The notes under the pieces are model-generated. The model did no database searches. It was not told the origin of the DNA and saw nothing but the letters and a program-made list of their open reading frames with translations. From Cryptobacterium sp. CAG:338 (lineage in GTDB: Bacteria > Actinomycetota > Coriobacteriia > Coriobacteriales > Eggerthellaceae), in NCBI GenBank assembly GCA_000435475.1, contig FR896068.1, positions 45,058 through 79,165 of the forward strand: a DNA stretch of 34,108 nucleotides, in the 5' to 3' direction. How positions within the stretch are numbered: position 1 is the first letter of the stretch; each line of letters begins with the position of its first letter. Made by a program: the position numbers and the translations under genes. Below, piece after piece: positions 1-8,679 of the stretch.

Positions 1-1
1 A

Positions 2-79
2 GTGGGGGCAGCAACTCCTGCATATACTGGCGCTCTAAATGCCGCCGTTCATGGTATGGATGTGGAGGCGATCAACTAA
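2..79 (+). CDS. 3' end of an unidentified protein gene (partial)
   Basis: An open frame enters from the left edge and stops at TAA 77-79 after 25 codons. The visible tail reads VGAATPAYTGALNAAVHG followed by MDVEAIN. The Ala/Gly-rich composition resembles the last strand and helix of an FAD/NAD-binding oxidoreductase, but that is only an impression; too little is present to name it. Its stop overlaps the ATG of the next gene (TAATG), so the two are probably co-transcribed and translationally coupled. It could be a chance frame, but the exact stop/start overlap argues that it is real. Confidence 0.5.
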   Translation: MGAATPAYTGALNAAVHGMDVEAIN

Positions 80-336
80 TGGTTCGACTTCAGAAGAGTG
101 AAGATTTTGGAGTGTTGCAAGAATTTGTTGATGGCTTGTTTGCCTCTGATCCGCTGCTTGAATACTCGCGATTGGAAATTATTCTAGAGGCTGAGGCTTT
201 TGGCTTAAATGAAGATTTGCGAGAAGTAGTAAATCTCTTGCCACCCATAATTTTCACGCGTGACAAGCTCTGCTCTCAGCTCAATTCATCGCTTTCTTCT
301 CATGGGTGGGGCTATCTTTATGGCGCAGTTCACTGA
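79..336 (+). CDS. Small hypothetical protein, 85 aa
   Basis: I do not recognise this family. The ATG at 79 overlaps the stop of the upstream frame (TAATG), the usual sign of translational coupling, and no separate Shine-Dalgarno is needed. The protein is acidic and Leu/Glu-rich with no obvious signal peptide or membrane segment; residues 20-60 look mainly helical (many E/L/V, for example ILEAEAFGLN and DLREVVNLLPP). It is followed by ~107 nt with no gene and then the terminator end of the minus-strand RNA. It is likely the last gene of an operon running in from the left. Function unknown. Confidence 0.55.
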   Translation: MVRLQKSEDFGVLQEFVDGLFASDPLLEYSRLEIILEAEAFGLNEDLREVVNLLPPIIFTRDKLCSQLNSSLSSHGWGYLYGAVH

Positions 337-443
337 ATATGTGTATCAAAATCAGGTGGGTTACCAGGTATCGTTGGTTGGACGGTTTGTCCATAATTTG
401 CCCATGAGCAACATAATGAAAAGTGAAAAATACTCCTGAATAG

Positions 444-606
444 AAAAAACCACCCCCGCTTAATTGGATGAACCCACCTTCACTAGGTGGGTGCCCGCAA
501 CGACTTTCCTGGCTTTCGTATCAACGGATACGAATCTCCATTCCACCCGTAATCTGAGGCTCCCAATTAATATTCATCGGTCCATCGCGAAATGCGGAAG
601 TGGCAT
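444..606 (-). ncRNA. ssrS: 6S RNA-like structured RNA
   Basis: Read on the minus strand, the ~163-nt RNA closes with a 10-bp helix, CCACTTCCGC (603-594) against GCGGGGGTGG (459-450), two of the pairs being G-U. Six U residues (449-444) follow, so the closing stem doubles as an intrinsic terminator. Inside are an asymmetric loop, a second helix TTAATTGG (570-563)/CCAATTAA (467-460), a large central bubble, a 3'-side hairpin ACCCACCT/AGGTGGGT (492-472) and an apical hairpin TTCGTATC/GATACGAA (534-515). A closing stem, a central bubble with a 3'-side hairpin, an apical stem and a length near 160 nt are the known layout of 6S RNA, which binds housekeeping RNA polymerase. A -10-like TATACT lies 7 nt before the inferred 5' end. 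The structure is seen directly; the family name is inference. It could be another structured sRNA. Confidence 0.6.
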
Positions 607-612
607 GTTTTT

Positions 613-618
613 AGTATA
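613..618 (-). promoter_or_regulatory. -10 element for the 6S-like RNA
   Basis: TATACT on the minus strand sits 7 nt upstream of the first base of the RNA's closing stem (around 606). No convincing -35 is visible at 636-641 (CTTTAA). Placement is supported mainly by its fit to the RNA 5' end. Confidence 0.4.
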
Positions 619-624
619 CGATTC

Positions 625-630
625 TATAAT
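625..630 (+). promoter_or_regulatory. -10 element, probable promoter of the addB-addA-rarA run
   Basis: A perfect TATAAT lies about 80 nt before the GTG of the addB-like gene; it would start transcription near 637. The -35 region is poor. It lies back to back with the minus-strand -10 at 613-618, making a compact divergent promoter zone. A TTGACA at 644-649 has no -10 at a usable distance. Confidence 0.35.
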
Positions 631-708
631 TAAAATTAAAGTCTTGACACCGCCTGCTATCTCGGGGAGCGTAAAGAGGTAGGGCTTATAGAAAAGGAGC
701 GAAGCGTA

Positions 709-3543
709 GTGCAAAGAAAAGTTCTTTTATTTCCTACCTACGAACAGGCTCTTTTTTACAGAAAGAGCCATGCGCAAGCTAATTCTGCAGGCATTTTAAA
801 TATTAGTGTTGAAACTCCCTATACTTGGCTCAAAGATGCTTGGGAGCGTTTTGGTGATGGTACCAAACTCGTTTCTTCGCTCGAGCGAGCTTTCATCGTG
901 AAGTATCTTATTCAGTCAGCTAAAGGCCCGGAAATTGCATCGGCATTAGCTCCCACAGAAGGTGTAATTTCTTTTGTCAGTCGATTTTTTGCTGATGTGG
1001 TTGGCTCGGAAGAATATTCGCATGCGCTCACTTCACAGAGTGATTCGTTCTCAAAAGCGGAACAGTTACTTTTATCTTTGATTGATCCTTATAGGGATTT
1101 ATTGAAAGAACGTGGCCTCATAGAGCAGGGTGATGCTCTGTCTATTCTTAGCAAACGTTCACTTCCTTTTAGTTTTGAATGGGGATCATCTTTTGAGATT
1201 CCTCTTTGCTTTCAACGGTTTTTTAGGAGCGTTGCTCCATCTCTCATTGATGATATTGTTACCCCTGTTCAAATTTCAAAAGTTTCTGAACCAGTACAGC
1301 CTCTTGTGTTACTCGCGACAGGTCCTTCTGCGCAAAATTATCTTATAACTAAGACAGTCCATCGTTTTTTGGCTGACTTTCAAAACGCTCGCGAATCGCG
1401 CCATTCTTCAGTTTTTATCGTCTCTTCTCAGGCCCAGAAACTATATTCCTACTTATCTCGTTCGTTACCTTTCAATGATTCTGAAAAAACAACGTGCAAG
1501 CTTTACGCTAGTCGTCCGTTTGAAGAAACAGATTTCGGGCGCTGCTTTATGGCCTTAAAGACTTTCTTGCTAGATGAGTCTCACGATCTTGCGGCTCTTC
1601 TTGATTACGTAAACTCTCCTTTTTCAGGAATAGAGCCAATTCGTAGGGCTCAGGTGATTGCGCTTGTTCGGGGAAACAGGACGCTGAGCTGCGAAGAGGC
1701 GCATGCGATGATTCGTTTGATGTCTCCTCATTTTGATACGTTTGAAGAATTGTTCCGGGATTGCGATGCGTCACTTGTTTTAGATTATTTCTATGATGTT
1801 GCCGCAGAAATTCCTGAAAAAGATCAAGCATTCAGAGCAGAACAGGGTAGTGCAATTAGCGCGCTCCGTAGCGTTTATGAGCAAGCACGTCAGTGGAATT
1901 TATCGCCTGAAGATCTAGATTTTGCTCTTCAGGGTTTACGAATCGATTGTTCATGTGAAGTTTCAGTTAAGGGTAAGCTTGAAAAAAAGGAAAGTCAATC
2001 CACGAAAAATGATTTTGGTGCCAATCCTGGTCATTCTTGTTCTACGAGCTTTCTTGAAGACGGCAAAATCGCCGAAGTCTTCATCGTGGAGCCTGCTAAA
2101 GCTGAAGCGTTTTTCGGCCAACATTTTGATCATGTGATACTCTGCGATCTTGATAGTCGATTCTATTCGGCCAATGAACGTCATGATGCGCTCACCACGC
2201 TTGAAAAGAAAATGGGATTGCATTCTTATCAGTCTAATCTTCAGGTTAAGCGTAAATGGTTTGAGCAGATAAAAGCACTTGCGCATTCAACATTTGTTTG
2301 TGAGCGTGTACTGAACTCGGGAGAAGATGAGGATCTTTATCCCTCGTTTTTATGGGATGAATATCTTTCTTGTTATTTTGCGCCTGGAGATTTACCTGAT
2401 AGAAATGGATTGCCTACCTCTTTTTCGAAATCTAGCCAGATGCAATGCGATGAAGATTTTTACGACTTGAATGCGAATTGTTATTTCAACTATAAAGATT
2501 CGCTGTCGCTTAAAAAAGCGACACAAGGTGTTCTTGTAGCTACTGATTCTTGTCCGAATCAACTGAGACCTGAGCTGTTTTTGTCTCGATCACATACTTC
2601 ACTACATTCGAATGAATCTCGGATAAATGCTTTGAAAGCAGAAAAACTGATTCTTTCTCCTTCCGCAATCGAGGCTTATCTTAACTGCCCTTACTATTGG
2701 TTTATTTCTCAGCGAGTTAGACCTCAGTCTCCTGATGAAGGATTTGGTCCGCTTGAGCAGGGTACTTTTGTGCACGCAGTATTGGAAGCGTTCTATAAAA
2801 AGCTACCTTCGGTTGTGGGTCAATCCCGTATTACCAAAAACAATGTCGATCAAGCAAAAACGTGTTTTTCTGAGGTATTCGATGAGCAACTTGCTTTGCA
2901 GGAAAGTTTGCCCTCTACACGGTATGTCCCTGTTAGTTCACTTGAAAAAGCGCAAGTGAAACAGCTCAAACAAACATTGATTAAAAATCTTTCAGTTCAG
3001 GCGCGGTTTTTACCAGAATTTTCTCCTGTGTATACGGAATTGGAACTTTCTTCTTCGGATTGTTTTGAGTATGCAGGGGTAATCATCCGTGGTAGGGTTG
3101 ATCGTGTTGATGTAAATTCAGCACAAGGGCAATTTGTTGTAATTGATTACAAGGGAAGCGTCTCTGGTCATGACGCGGGATTTGATCCCGATAAAAATGA
3201 CTCATTTGTTCTTCCCTATAAAATTCAGTCATTAATTTATGCTCAAGTGTTAAAGCAGAAGCTTCCCGAGCGTCCTGTTGGGGCACTTTATTTTAATTAT
3301 CGTGCTCAGGAGAATGCTCATTCGGTTGCGGGATCTTATGATGATGCGTTTGTAAATCTTTCCGGTTTCGCGAGAAGTGCTTCTTCGGTGAAACTTAATT
3401 TCAACCAATACTTATCGCTGGTTGAAGAAGAAGTGTCAAAGCGATTAGAAGATATGAAGGCTGGAATAATCGAGCAGAAGCCTTTATGCAATGAATCATG
3501 TAAATACTGTCCTGTTACTACTTGTCCTAGGAGGCTTTCGTGA
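709..3543 (+). CDS. addB: AddB-like PD-(D/E)XK nuclease subunit with Fe-S cysteines
   Basis: Predicted partner of the next gene in an AddAB/RecBCD-type enzyme that resects double-strand breaks. The 944-aa protein has a C-terminal RecB-family nuclease domain: LSPSAIEAYLNCPYYWF around 649-665, GRVDRVD 795-801, and the D813-Y-K815 catalytic motif. C660 plus C931, C934 and C939 fit the 4Fe-4S staple known in AddB nuclease domains. No P-loop is visible in the N-terminal half, which otherwise looks like a degenerate UvrD-type fold; firmicute AddB normally begins with a Walker A motif. GTG 709 is chosen because AAGGAG ends 9 nt upstream. Its stop overlaps the next start by 4 nt (GTGA), so the two subunits are translationally coupled. 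RexB or AdnA-like assignment is the alternative. Confidence 0.82.
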   Translation: MQRKVLLFPTYEQALFYRKSHAQANSAGILNISVETPYTWLKDAWERFGDGTKLVSSLERAFIVKYLIQSAKGPEIASALAPTEGVISFVSRFFADVVGSEEYSHALTSQSDSFSKAEQLLLSLIDPYRDLLKERGLIEQGDALSILSKRSLPFSFEWGSSFEIPLCFQRFFRSVAPSLIDDIVTPVQISKVSEPVQPLVLLATGPSAQNYLITKTVHRFLADFQNARESRHSSVFIVSSQAQKLYSYLSRSLPFNDSEKTTCKLYASRPFEETDFGRCFMALKTFLLDESHDLAALLDYVNSPFSGIEPIRRAQVIALVRGNRTLSCEEAHAMIRLMSPHFDTFEELFRDCDASLVLDYFYDVAAEIPEKDQAFRAEQGSAISALRSVYEQARQWNLSPEDLDFALQGLRIDCSCEVSVKGKLEKKESQSTKNDFGANPGHSCSTSFLEDGKIAEVFIVEPAKAEAFFGQHFDHVILCDLDSRFYSANERHDALTTLEKKMGLHSYQSNLQVKRKWFEQIKALAHSTFVCERVLNSGEDEDLYPSFLWDEYLSCYFAPGDLPDRNGLPTSFSKSSQMQCDEDFYDLNANCYFNYKDSLSLKKATQGVLVATDSCPNQLRPELFLSRSHTSLHSNESRINALKAEKLILSPSAIEAYLNCPYYWFISQRVRPQSPDEGFGPLEQGTFVHAVLEAFYKKLPSVVGQSRITKNNVDQAKTCFSEVFDEQLALQESLPSTRYVPVSSLEKAQVKQLKQTLIKNLSVQARFLPEFSPVYTELELSSSDCFEYAGVIIRGRVDRVDVNSAQGQFVVIDYKGSVSGHDAGFDPDKNDSFVLPYKIQSLIYAQVLKQKLPERPVGALYFNYRAQENAHSVAGSYDDAFVNLSGFARSASSVKLNFNQYLSLVEEEVSKRLEDMKAGIIEQKPLCNESCKYCPVTTCPRRLS

Positions 3544-6500
3544 ATTTAGATACTTGTACCCCAGGACAACGTCGCATTATAGAAACCCTCGATAAGCCTC
3601 TCATGGTTTCTGCAGGGGCTGGTAGCGGTAAAACGTTTACGCTAACACAGCGTATTGCCTTCGCGCTTTCTGAGCCATTGTCTTCGAATCCGACTGGTGG
3701 TTCTTTTGCTTCAAGTGTTGATCAGATACTTGCCATAACCTTTACCAAGAAGGCTGCTGCGGAGTTAAAGTCGCGTATTAAAGGTAAGCTCCTCGAACTG
3801 GGTTTAACCACTGAAGCTCTCAAGGTAGATGATGCTTGGATTTCTACCATTCATGGTATGTGTTCACGTATCCTTCGTGAGCATGCTTTAGAGCTGGGAA
3901 TTGATCCAACTTTTGAAGTGATTTCTGAAACCGATGCAAATCGATTAAAAGAGCTTGCATTCGATCAGGTTATTTTTGAAATTAATCAATCAAGTGATAC
4001 TTCACTAAAGCAGTATATTCATTCAATTGGTATTTTTTCGTATGGGGGTAATTCGTCTAGCATTCAGGGTTATGTGGATTCGCTATCAAACAAAGCACTT
4101 GCACTACCTGGTGGTTTTGATTCTTTGGATATTCCTGCAGTTGAAGGTAATCCTGCAGAGCTTTTGCGTGAAATGATCGAAATCGGTCAAGAGTTCATAG
4201 CGGTTTCTTCCGCTTTGCAGAAACCAACTAAAACTGATGCAAAGCATTTGCAGGCGTGTGAATCGGCCGTTGATCGCGCCATAGCTTTTTTAGAATCTGG
4301 GGTCGCAACAAGCTTTTCGGATGAGTCCTTTGATGCCGAAAGTTATGCTTCAGTGTTATTTGATTTCCCTAAAACGAGTCCCAAATACCGCGTAAAAGAA
4401 AGCGATCCTACTTTTTTTGAAGACTATCGTCAAACCTATGCGCGTATTGCATGCTGCGTGGAAGCAGCTCTAAGCGCCAAAGAGCTTGAACTCATTACGC
4501 AAATTTCAAAAAAGGTATACCGAGCATTTCAAGATTTAAAGGGTCCTCGTAGACTTGATAATACCGATCTGTTGCGAAATGCCTATAGAGCGCTTCGAGA
4601 TAACCCTCAATTAGCTCAGTCGTATCAGGATCAATTTCGTATGATAATGATCGATGAATTTCAGGATACCGACGAGCTACAAGTAGCTCTTCTCTCGTTA
4701 ATCGCAAAGTCAGGCTTTTCTAACGTGTGCACTGTCGGTGACGCTCAGCAAAGCATCTATCGTTTCCGTGGCGCTGATGTGAGTGTGTTCTACTCGTATC
4801 GTGAAATGCTTGAAGAAAAAACGGTTGAGCCTGAGTTTGTCTCTTTGCCCGATAACTTTCGAAGCCATGCAGATGTTTTATCTTTTGTCGATAAGGTTTT
4901 CTCTCAACCGCAAGTGTTTGGTAGTCGGTTTTTGTCGCTTTTGCCAAAAGGTTCTGTGAACAAGGAAAAAGATTCTCTTTTTGATGCGCGAAGTCGCATT
5001 GAAGTTTCGCTCTTTGACTGTCCTTCTTCAGGATCAGGGATTGCGGGAGGGCGAGTTGCCTGCGCACGGCGAATTGCACAGCATTTTGCCGAGCTCTATG
5101 ATGCAGGAGCCTCTCCTTCAGATATGACTTTACTGCTTGGAAGTATGAGTAATGTAGGGGTGTACTCTCAGGCACTTCGCGATGTTGGTTTTCAGTGTCT
5201 GGTATCGGGTGGGTCAACCTTTTCAGCATCCTATGAAGTTGGTCTTATCAAGGCAATCCTGAGATTTTTTGCGCGCCTCCTTGATGATGAGGCGTTATAT
5301 GAGATCTTAAGCTCTCCGCTTTTTTCGATTGATGATGAGGTACTTCTTTTCTTGGTGACGCGTTATGATCGCGAAGGTAAACCCCATCGGAGGAGCTTAA
5401 GCGAAGGCTTTCTTGCTTGGAATGGAGACCAAGTAGGAACCTTTTTGTCTGACGACGAAGTCGATGCACTTGACTTTGCTCGGGATATCCTCGAAGCTGC
5501 GCGAAAAACCATGGCATCTTGTGGGCTTGCGGCGGGCGTTCAGGAATTATTGCGTGCGAGTGGTTGGTATATCCGTCTCGATAATGATTCTTCCGCTGAA
5601 GCTCAAGCTCAGGTAGGAAACATTTATAAAGCGCTGCGCATGATAGAGTCGTCAGAAAAACTTGGATTAGGAGTAGAACGCACCGTTCAACGTTTTATCG
5701 ATGATTGCGAAACGCTAAAACTTTCTCCAGGTACCCTTTCTACCTCTTCATCAGATTTCATTGAGATTATGACCATCCATTCCAGTAAGGGATTGGAATT
5801 TCCACATGTTGCGGTTGCGGAACTGCGGCTTGACTCTGCTTCTGAATCTCTTTTAGCAGAAAATGTCCAGGGAACTACTCGTGGCTTTGTGAAACCCTAC
5901 GCGCTGAGTGCAGTGCGTTCTATGGTGAAAGCTTTGAAGGATTATCTCGAGGCGCCAGAGGGAAGTGTCGAGGAAGTTCAAAGCGCCTCATACGAAGATT
6001 TACCTCGTATGTTGGAAGCTTTACATAATGCACAAGAACTATCCGAAGCTCGTCGACTTCTTTATGTTGCGCTCACGAGAGCGAGTAAATCTCTCTTTTT
6101 AGGAATTGCGTATCGCGGAAAGAAAGAACCCGACTATACCGGTAAAGGCGTATTAGAAGATCTGTATTCTGCACTGCAGTGGGATCCTTGCGCTTCGGCT
6201 CCAATTCAAGCGCTCGAATATGGAGGATCTGCTCCTTTGATGCTCGAATTTCAAGTGGTAGATGATTCTTTTGAGATGAACCATCCGTTGGAGTCTTATT
6301 ATTCTTTAGGGGAATATCAAGAGGCATTTGAACAAACGAAAAACCAAGATGACCTTAAAGAGGTTTTTTACGCTCAAAACCAGGGCTTAGAACACTTGAC
6401 GCCTCAACAATGCCGCTTACTTCGCATCAAAAGCCTTTCTGGTGGTTCTATTACCGAAAAGAATACGTTTGATATTCCTGGTTTTCCGCCTCCAGCATCA

Positions 6501-7310
6501 ATCTTTTCTGTACCCCTAATGAAAAAACATGATGAGGTGTGCTCATATTCATCGTTGGGAACAAAAGATTCTTCTTTCAAATTGGTTCCAAACGAACTTA
6601 GTAACCAGGAACAAGACGATCTTACTGACCAGAATCAAAACAGTGGGATGTTTGATCAGGTTTCTCATGATTTCTTGTCACTTTCAGAAAAAGCTGATGC
6701 AACTGCACTCGGTGATGCCTTTCATCGTTTAGCACAACGTGCTATAGATAGTTCATCTGGATACACTCTAGAAGCACCTGATGCGGATTCAATTGCTGCT
6801 CAAGTATCCCTTCATTCTCTTACTTTGAAGCAACAATCTCGTCTTGAAAATGCGCTTAAGATATGGCTTTGGAGTGATTGCGCTCAAAAGTTTGCCTCTT
6901 ATGAGTATCGCTATGCTGAAATTCCTTTCATGGTTACTTTTGGTCCCGAATCAAACCTTTACCTTGAAGGAGAAATAGACGGTTTGGCGTGTGATTTCTT
7001 GATTGAAGAAGTGACTGATCAGCCGCTCAATAAAAGAATTGCCTACTTAATTGATTACAAAACAGGGGGAAGTCCTTTAGAAACTGAGGCTGATTTGAAA
7101 AAAAAGCACCTTTTGCAAGCGCAATGTTACGCCTATGCTTTACTGAAGGGTGGTTTTGGCTACGTTAACGCAAACTTTGTTCGGGTCGAGCAAAATGACC
7201 CCTTTAATCCTGGTCAACCACAGATAGTTACCTATGAGTTTGGACTCGATCAACTCAGTTCGTTAGAAAAGATAATTTATCAAGCCTATTTGGGGCGAAC
7301 CGCTGATTAG
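3540..7310 (+). CDS. addA: AddA-like UvrD-family helicase-nuclease
   Basis: ATP-dependent helicase subunit of the same break-processing complex; 1256 aa, close to the usual AddA size. Superfamily 1 motifs are intact: Walker A AGAGSGKT 25-32, motif Ia AITFTKKAAAEL, Walker B DEFQD 372-376, motif III GDAQQSIYRFRGA, motif V TIHSSKGLEFP near 745-756, motif VI LLYVALTRA near 840. The C terminus carries a second RecB-type nuclease domain: GDAFHRLA near 1058, EGEID 1143-1147 and D1172-Y-K1174. With the upstream subunit this gives two nuclease domains, one per strand, as in AddAB and AdnAB. The GTG start overlaps the upstream stop by 4 nt. The region ~920-1040 between the helicase and nuclease parts is poorly conserved-looking linker. 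Confidence 0.88.
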   Translation: MNLDTCTPGQRRIIETLDKPLMVSAGAGSGKTFTLTQRIAFALSEPLSSNPTGGSFASSVDQILAITFTKKAAAELKSRIKGKLLELGLTTEALKVDDAWISTIHGMCSRILREHALELGIDPTFEVISETDANRLKELAFDQVIFEINQSSDTSLKQYIHSIGIFSYGGNSSSIQGYVDSLSNKALALPGGFDSLDIPAVEGNPAELLREMIEIGQEFIAVSSALQKPTKTDAKHLQACESAVDRAIAFLESGVATSFSDESFDAESYASVLFDFPKTSPKYRVKESDPTFFEDYRQTYARIACCVEAALSAKELELITQISKKVYRAFQDLKGPRRLDNTDLLRNAYRALRDNPQLAQSYQDQFRMIMIDEFQDTDELQVALLSLIAKSGFSNVCTVGDAQQSIYRFRGADVSVFYSYREMLEEKTVEPEFVSLPDNFRSHADVLSFVDKVFSQPQVFGSRFLSLLPKGSVNKEKDSLFDARSRIEVSLFDCPSSGSGIAGGRVACARRIAQHFAELYDAGASPSDMTLLLGSMSNVGVYSQALRDVGFQCLVSGGSTFSASYEVGLIKAILRFFARLLDDEALYEILSSPLFSIDDEVLLFLVTRYDREGKPHRRSLSEGFLAWNGDQVGTFLSDDEVDALDFARDILEAARKTMASCGLAAGVQELLRASGWYIRLDNDSSAEAQAQVGNIYKALRMIESSEKLGLGVERTVQRFIDDCETLKLSPGTLSTSSSDFIEIMTIHSSKGLEFPHVAVAELRLDSASESLLAENVQGTTRGFVKPYALSAVRSMVKALKDYLEAPEGSVEEVQSASYEDLPRMLEALHNAQELSEARRLLYVALTRASKSLFLGIAYRGKKEPDYTGKGVLEDLYSALQWDPCASAPIQALEYGGSAPLMLEFQVVDDSFEMNHPLESYYSLGEYQEAFEQTKNQDDLKEVFYAQNQGLEHLTPQQCRLLRIKSLSGGSITEKNTFDIPGFPPPASIFSVPLMKKHDEVCSYSSLGTKDSSFKLVPNELSNQEQDDLTDQNQNSGMFDQVSHDFLSLSEKADATALGDAFHRLAQRAIDSSSGYTLEAPDADSIAAQVSLHSLTLKQQSRLENALKIWLWSDCAQKFASYEYRYAEIPFMVTFGPESNLYLEGEIDGLACDFLIEEVTDQPLNKRIAYLIDYKTGGSPLETEADLKKKHLLQAQCYAYALLKGGFGYVNANFVRVEQNDPFNPGQPQIVTYEFGLDQLSSLEKIIYQAYLGRTAD

Positions 7311-7339
7311 TAGAGGGTGGGAAGGGAAAATTTCACTTC

Positions 7340-8644
7340 ATGGATACCTTATTTAGTGATTTGGAAAATACCACACGCAGAGCGCACGCACCTTTAGCTG
7401 TTCGTATGCGTCCACGCGTTTTGGATGATTTGATCGGACAAGATGAAGCGGTGGGAGAAGGTACCTGGCTTCGCAGTGCGATTGAAAACGATACGCTTTC
7501 TTCGGTTATTCTCTATGGTCCTGCAGGTACTGGTAAAACTTCACTTGCTCATGTTATCGCCGAGAGTACCCATGCTCATTTTGTTGAAGTTTCAGCAATT
7601 GGAGGCACTGTTTCTGATTTACGTCGTGAAATCAATGAAGCAGATAAGCGCCTTATTAATTTAGGAATTCGCACCATTTTGTTTGTGGATGAGATTCATC
7701 GTTTTAATCGTGCCCAGCAGGATGCTCTTCTTCATGCGGTGGAAGATGGAATAGTGGTACTTATTGGCGCTACTACAGAAAACCCCTTTTTTGAGGTTAA
7801 TTCCGCATTGATATCCCGTTCTCGAATTGTGGAACTTCATCGGTTAGATGAAAAAGCTCTGTCTCGCATTATTGATCATGCATTGAAAAGTGACGAAGGA
7901 CTTAAAAACGAATTTACTCTCGATGACTCTGCCCGTAAGTCACTTTTGCTTCTTGCTGGTGGAGATGCCCGAAATATTCTTAATACCTTGGCATTGAGCG
8001 CTGATCTTTGCCGTGCGCAAGGAACTTCAGAAATTACCGAAGAAATAGTGCATAAAGCTGTTCCTCAGCGGGCGCTTCCCTACGATAAGAAGCAAGATAT
8101 GCACTATGACATTATTTCGGCATTTATTAAGTCAATGCGAGGATCTGATCCAGATGCAGCACTCTATTGGCTTGCCCGCATGATTGATGGTGGGGAAGAT
8201 CCCAAGTTTATTGCTCGTCGTATTTTTATTTTTGCAGCAGAAGATATCGGTAACGCTGATCCGCAAGCAGTATTGATAGGTGAAGCTGCTTTTAGGGCTG
8301 CAGAAGTAATTGGGTATCCTGAATGTCGTATTAATTTGGCGCAGGCGTGTGTTTATATGGCGCTCGCACCAAAATCTAATGCTTCTTATAGCGGACTAGC
8401 CAAAGCGATGGAAGAGGTAAAAAAAGGCCCCTTACGAGCGGTTCCCGATCATTTAAGAGATCGTCATCGTCCTGGTTCGGATGAATATGGTGATTATCTC
8501 TACCCTCATGAGTATCCGTCTGGATATGTTTCACAACGCTACTTGCCAGATGGTCTTGAACCGGGAATTTTTTTTACAGCTGGTGAACGAGGTTGGGAGC
8601 GTTATCGCATAGATAGCACTTTGCGTGATAGGATGGATAGGTAA
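7340..8644 (+). CDS. rarA: Replication-associated recombination protein RarA (MgsA), AAA+ ATPase
   Basis: Clamp-loader-like ATPase acting at stalled replication forks. The 434-aa length is typical. Seen: QDEAVGEGTWL near 34-44 (RarA-type box), Walker A GPAGTGKT 60-67, Walker B/DEIH 117-120 in LFVDEIHRFN, sensor 1 GATTENP 143-149, and the SALISRSR arginine-finger region 155-162. The C-terminal tetramerisation domain is present (DAALYWLARMIDGGEDP, AAEDIGNADP, KGPLRAVPDHLRD). It follows addA by 29 nt with a GGGAAGGG purine stretch upstream, so it is likely in the same operon as the break-processing genes. Confidence 0.95.
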   Translation: MDTLFSDLENTTRRAHAPLAVRMRPRVLDDLIGQDEAVGEGTWLRSAIENDTLSSVILYGPAGTGKTSLAHVIAESTHAHFVEVSAIGGTVSDLRREINEADKRLINLGIRTILFVDEIHRFNRAQQDALLHAVEDGIVVLIGATTENPFFEVNSALISRSRIVELHRLDEKALSRIIDHALKSDEGLKNEFTLDDSARKSLLLLAGGDARNILNTLALSADLCRAQGTSEITEEIVHKAVPQRALPYDKKQDMHYDIISAFIKSMRGSDPDAALYWLARMIDGGEDPKFIARRIFIFAAEDIGNADPQAVLIGEAAFRAAEVIGYPECRINLAQACVYMALAPKSNASYSGLAKAMEEVKKGPLRAVPDHLRDRHRPGSDEYGDYLYPHEYPSGYVSQRYLPDGLEPGIFFTAGERGWERYRIDSTLRDRMDR

Positions 8645-8679
8645 CAGAAATTATTCGATTCCTGACCAAAGGAGGATCG

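Noticed and set aside
644..649. TTGACA as a -35 for addB
   Set aside because: A perfect -35 hexamer, but no -10 at 16-18 nt; TATAAT at 625-630 lies upstream of it instead.
464..682. 72-aa + strand ORF upstream of addB
   Set aside because: It lies antisense to the structured 6S-like RNA, has no Shine-Dalgarno, and its Pro/Thr/Arg-rich product matches nothing I recognise; the RNA explains the sequence better.
4720..5229. 169-aa minus-strand ORF inside addA
   Set aside because: It lies opposite conserved helicase coding sequence, with a His/Arg/Gln-rich composition and no ribosome-binding site; a shadow frame.
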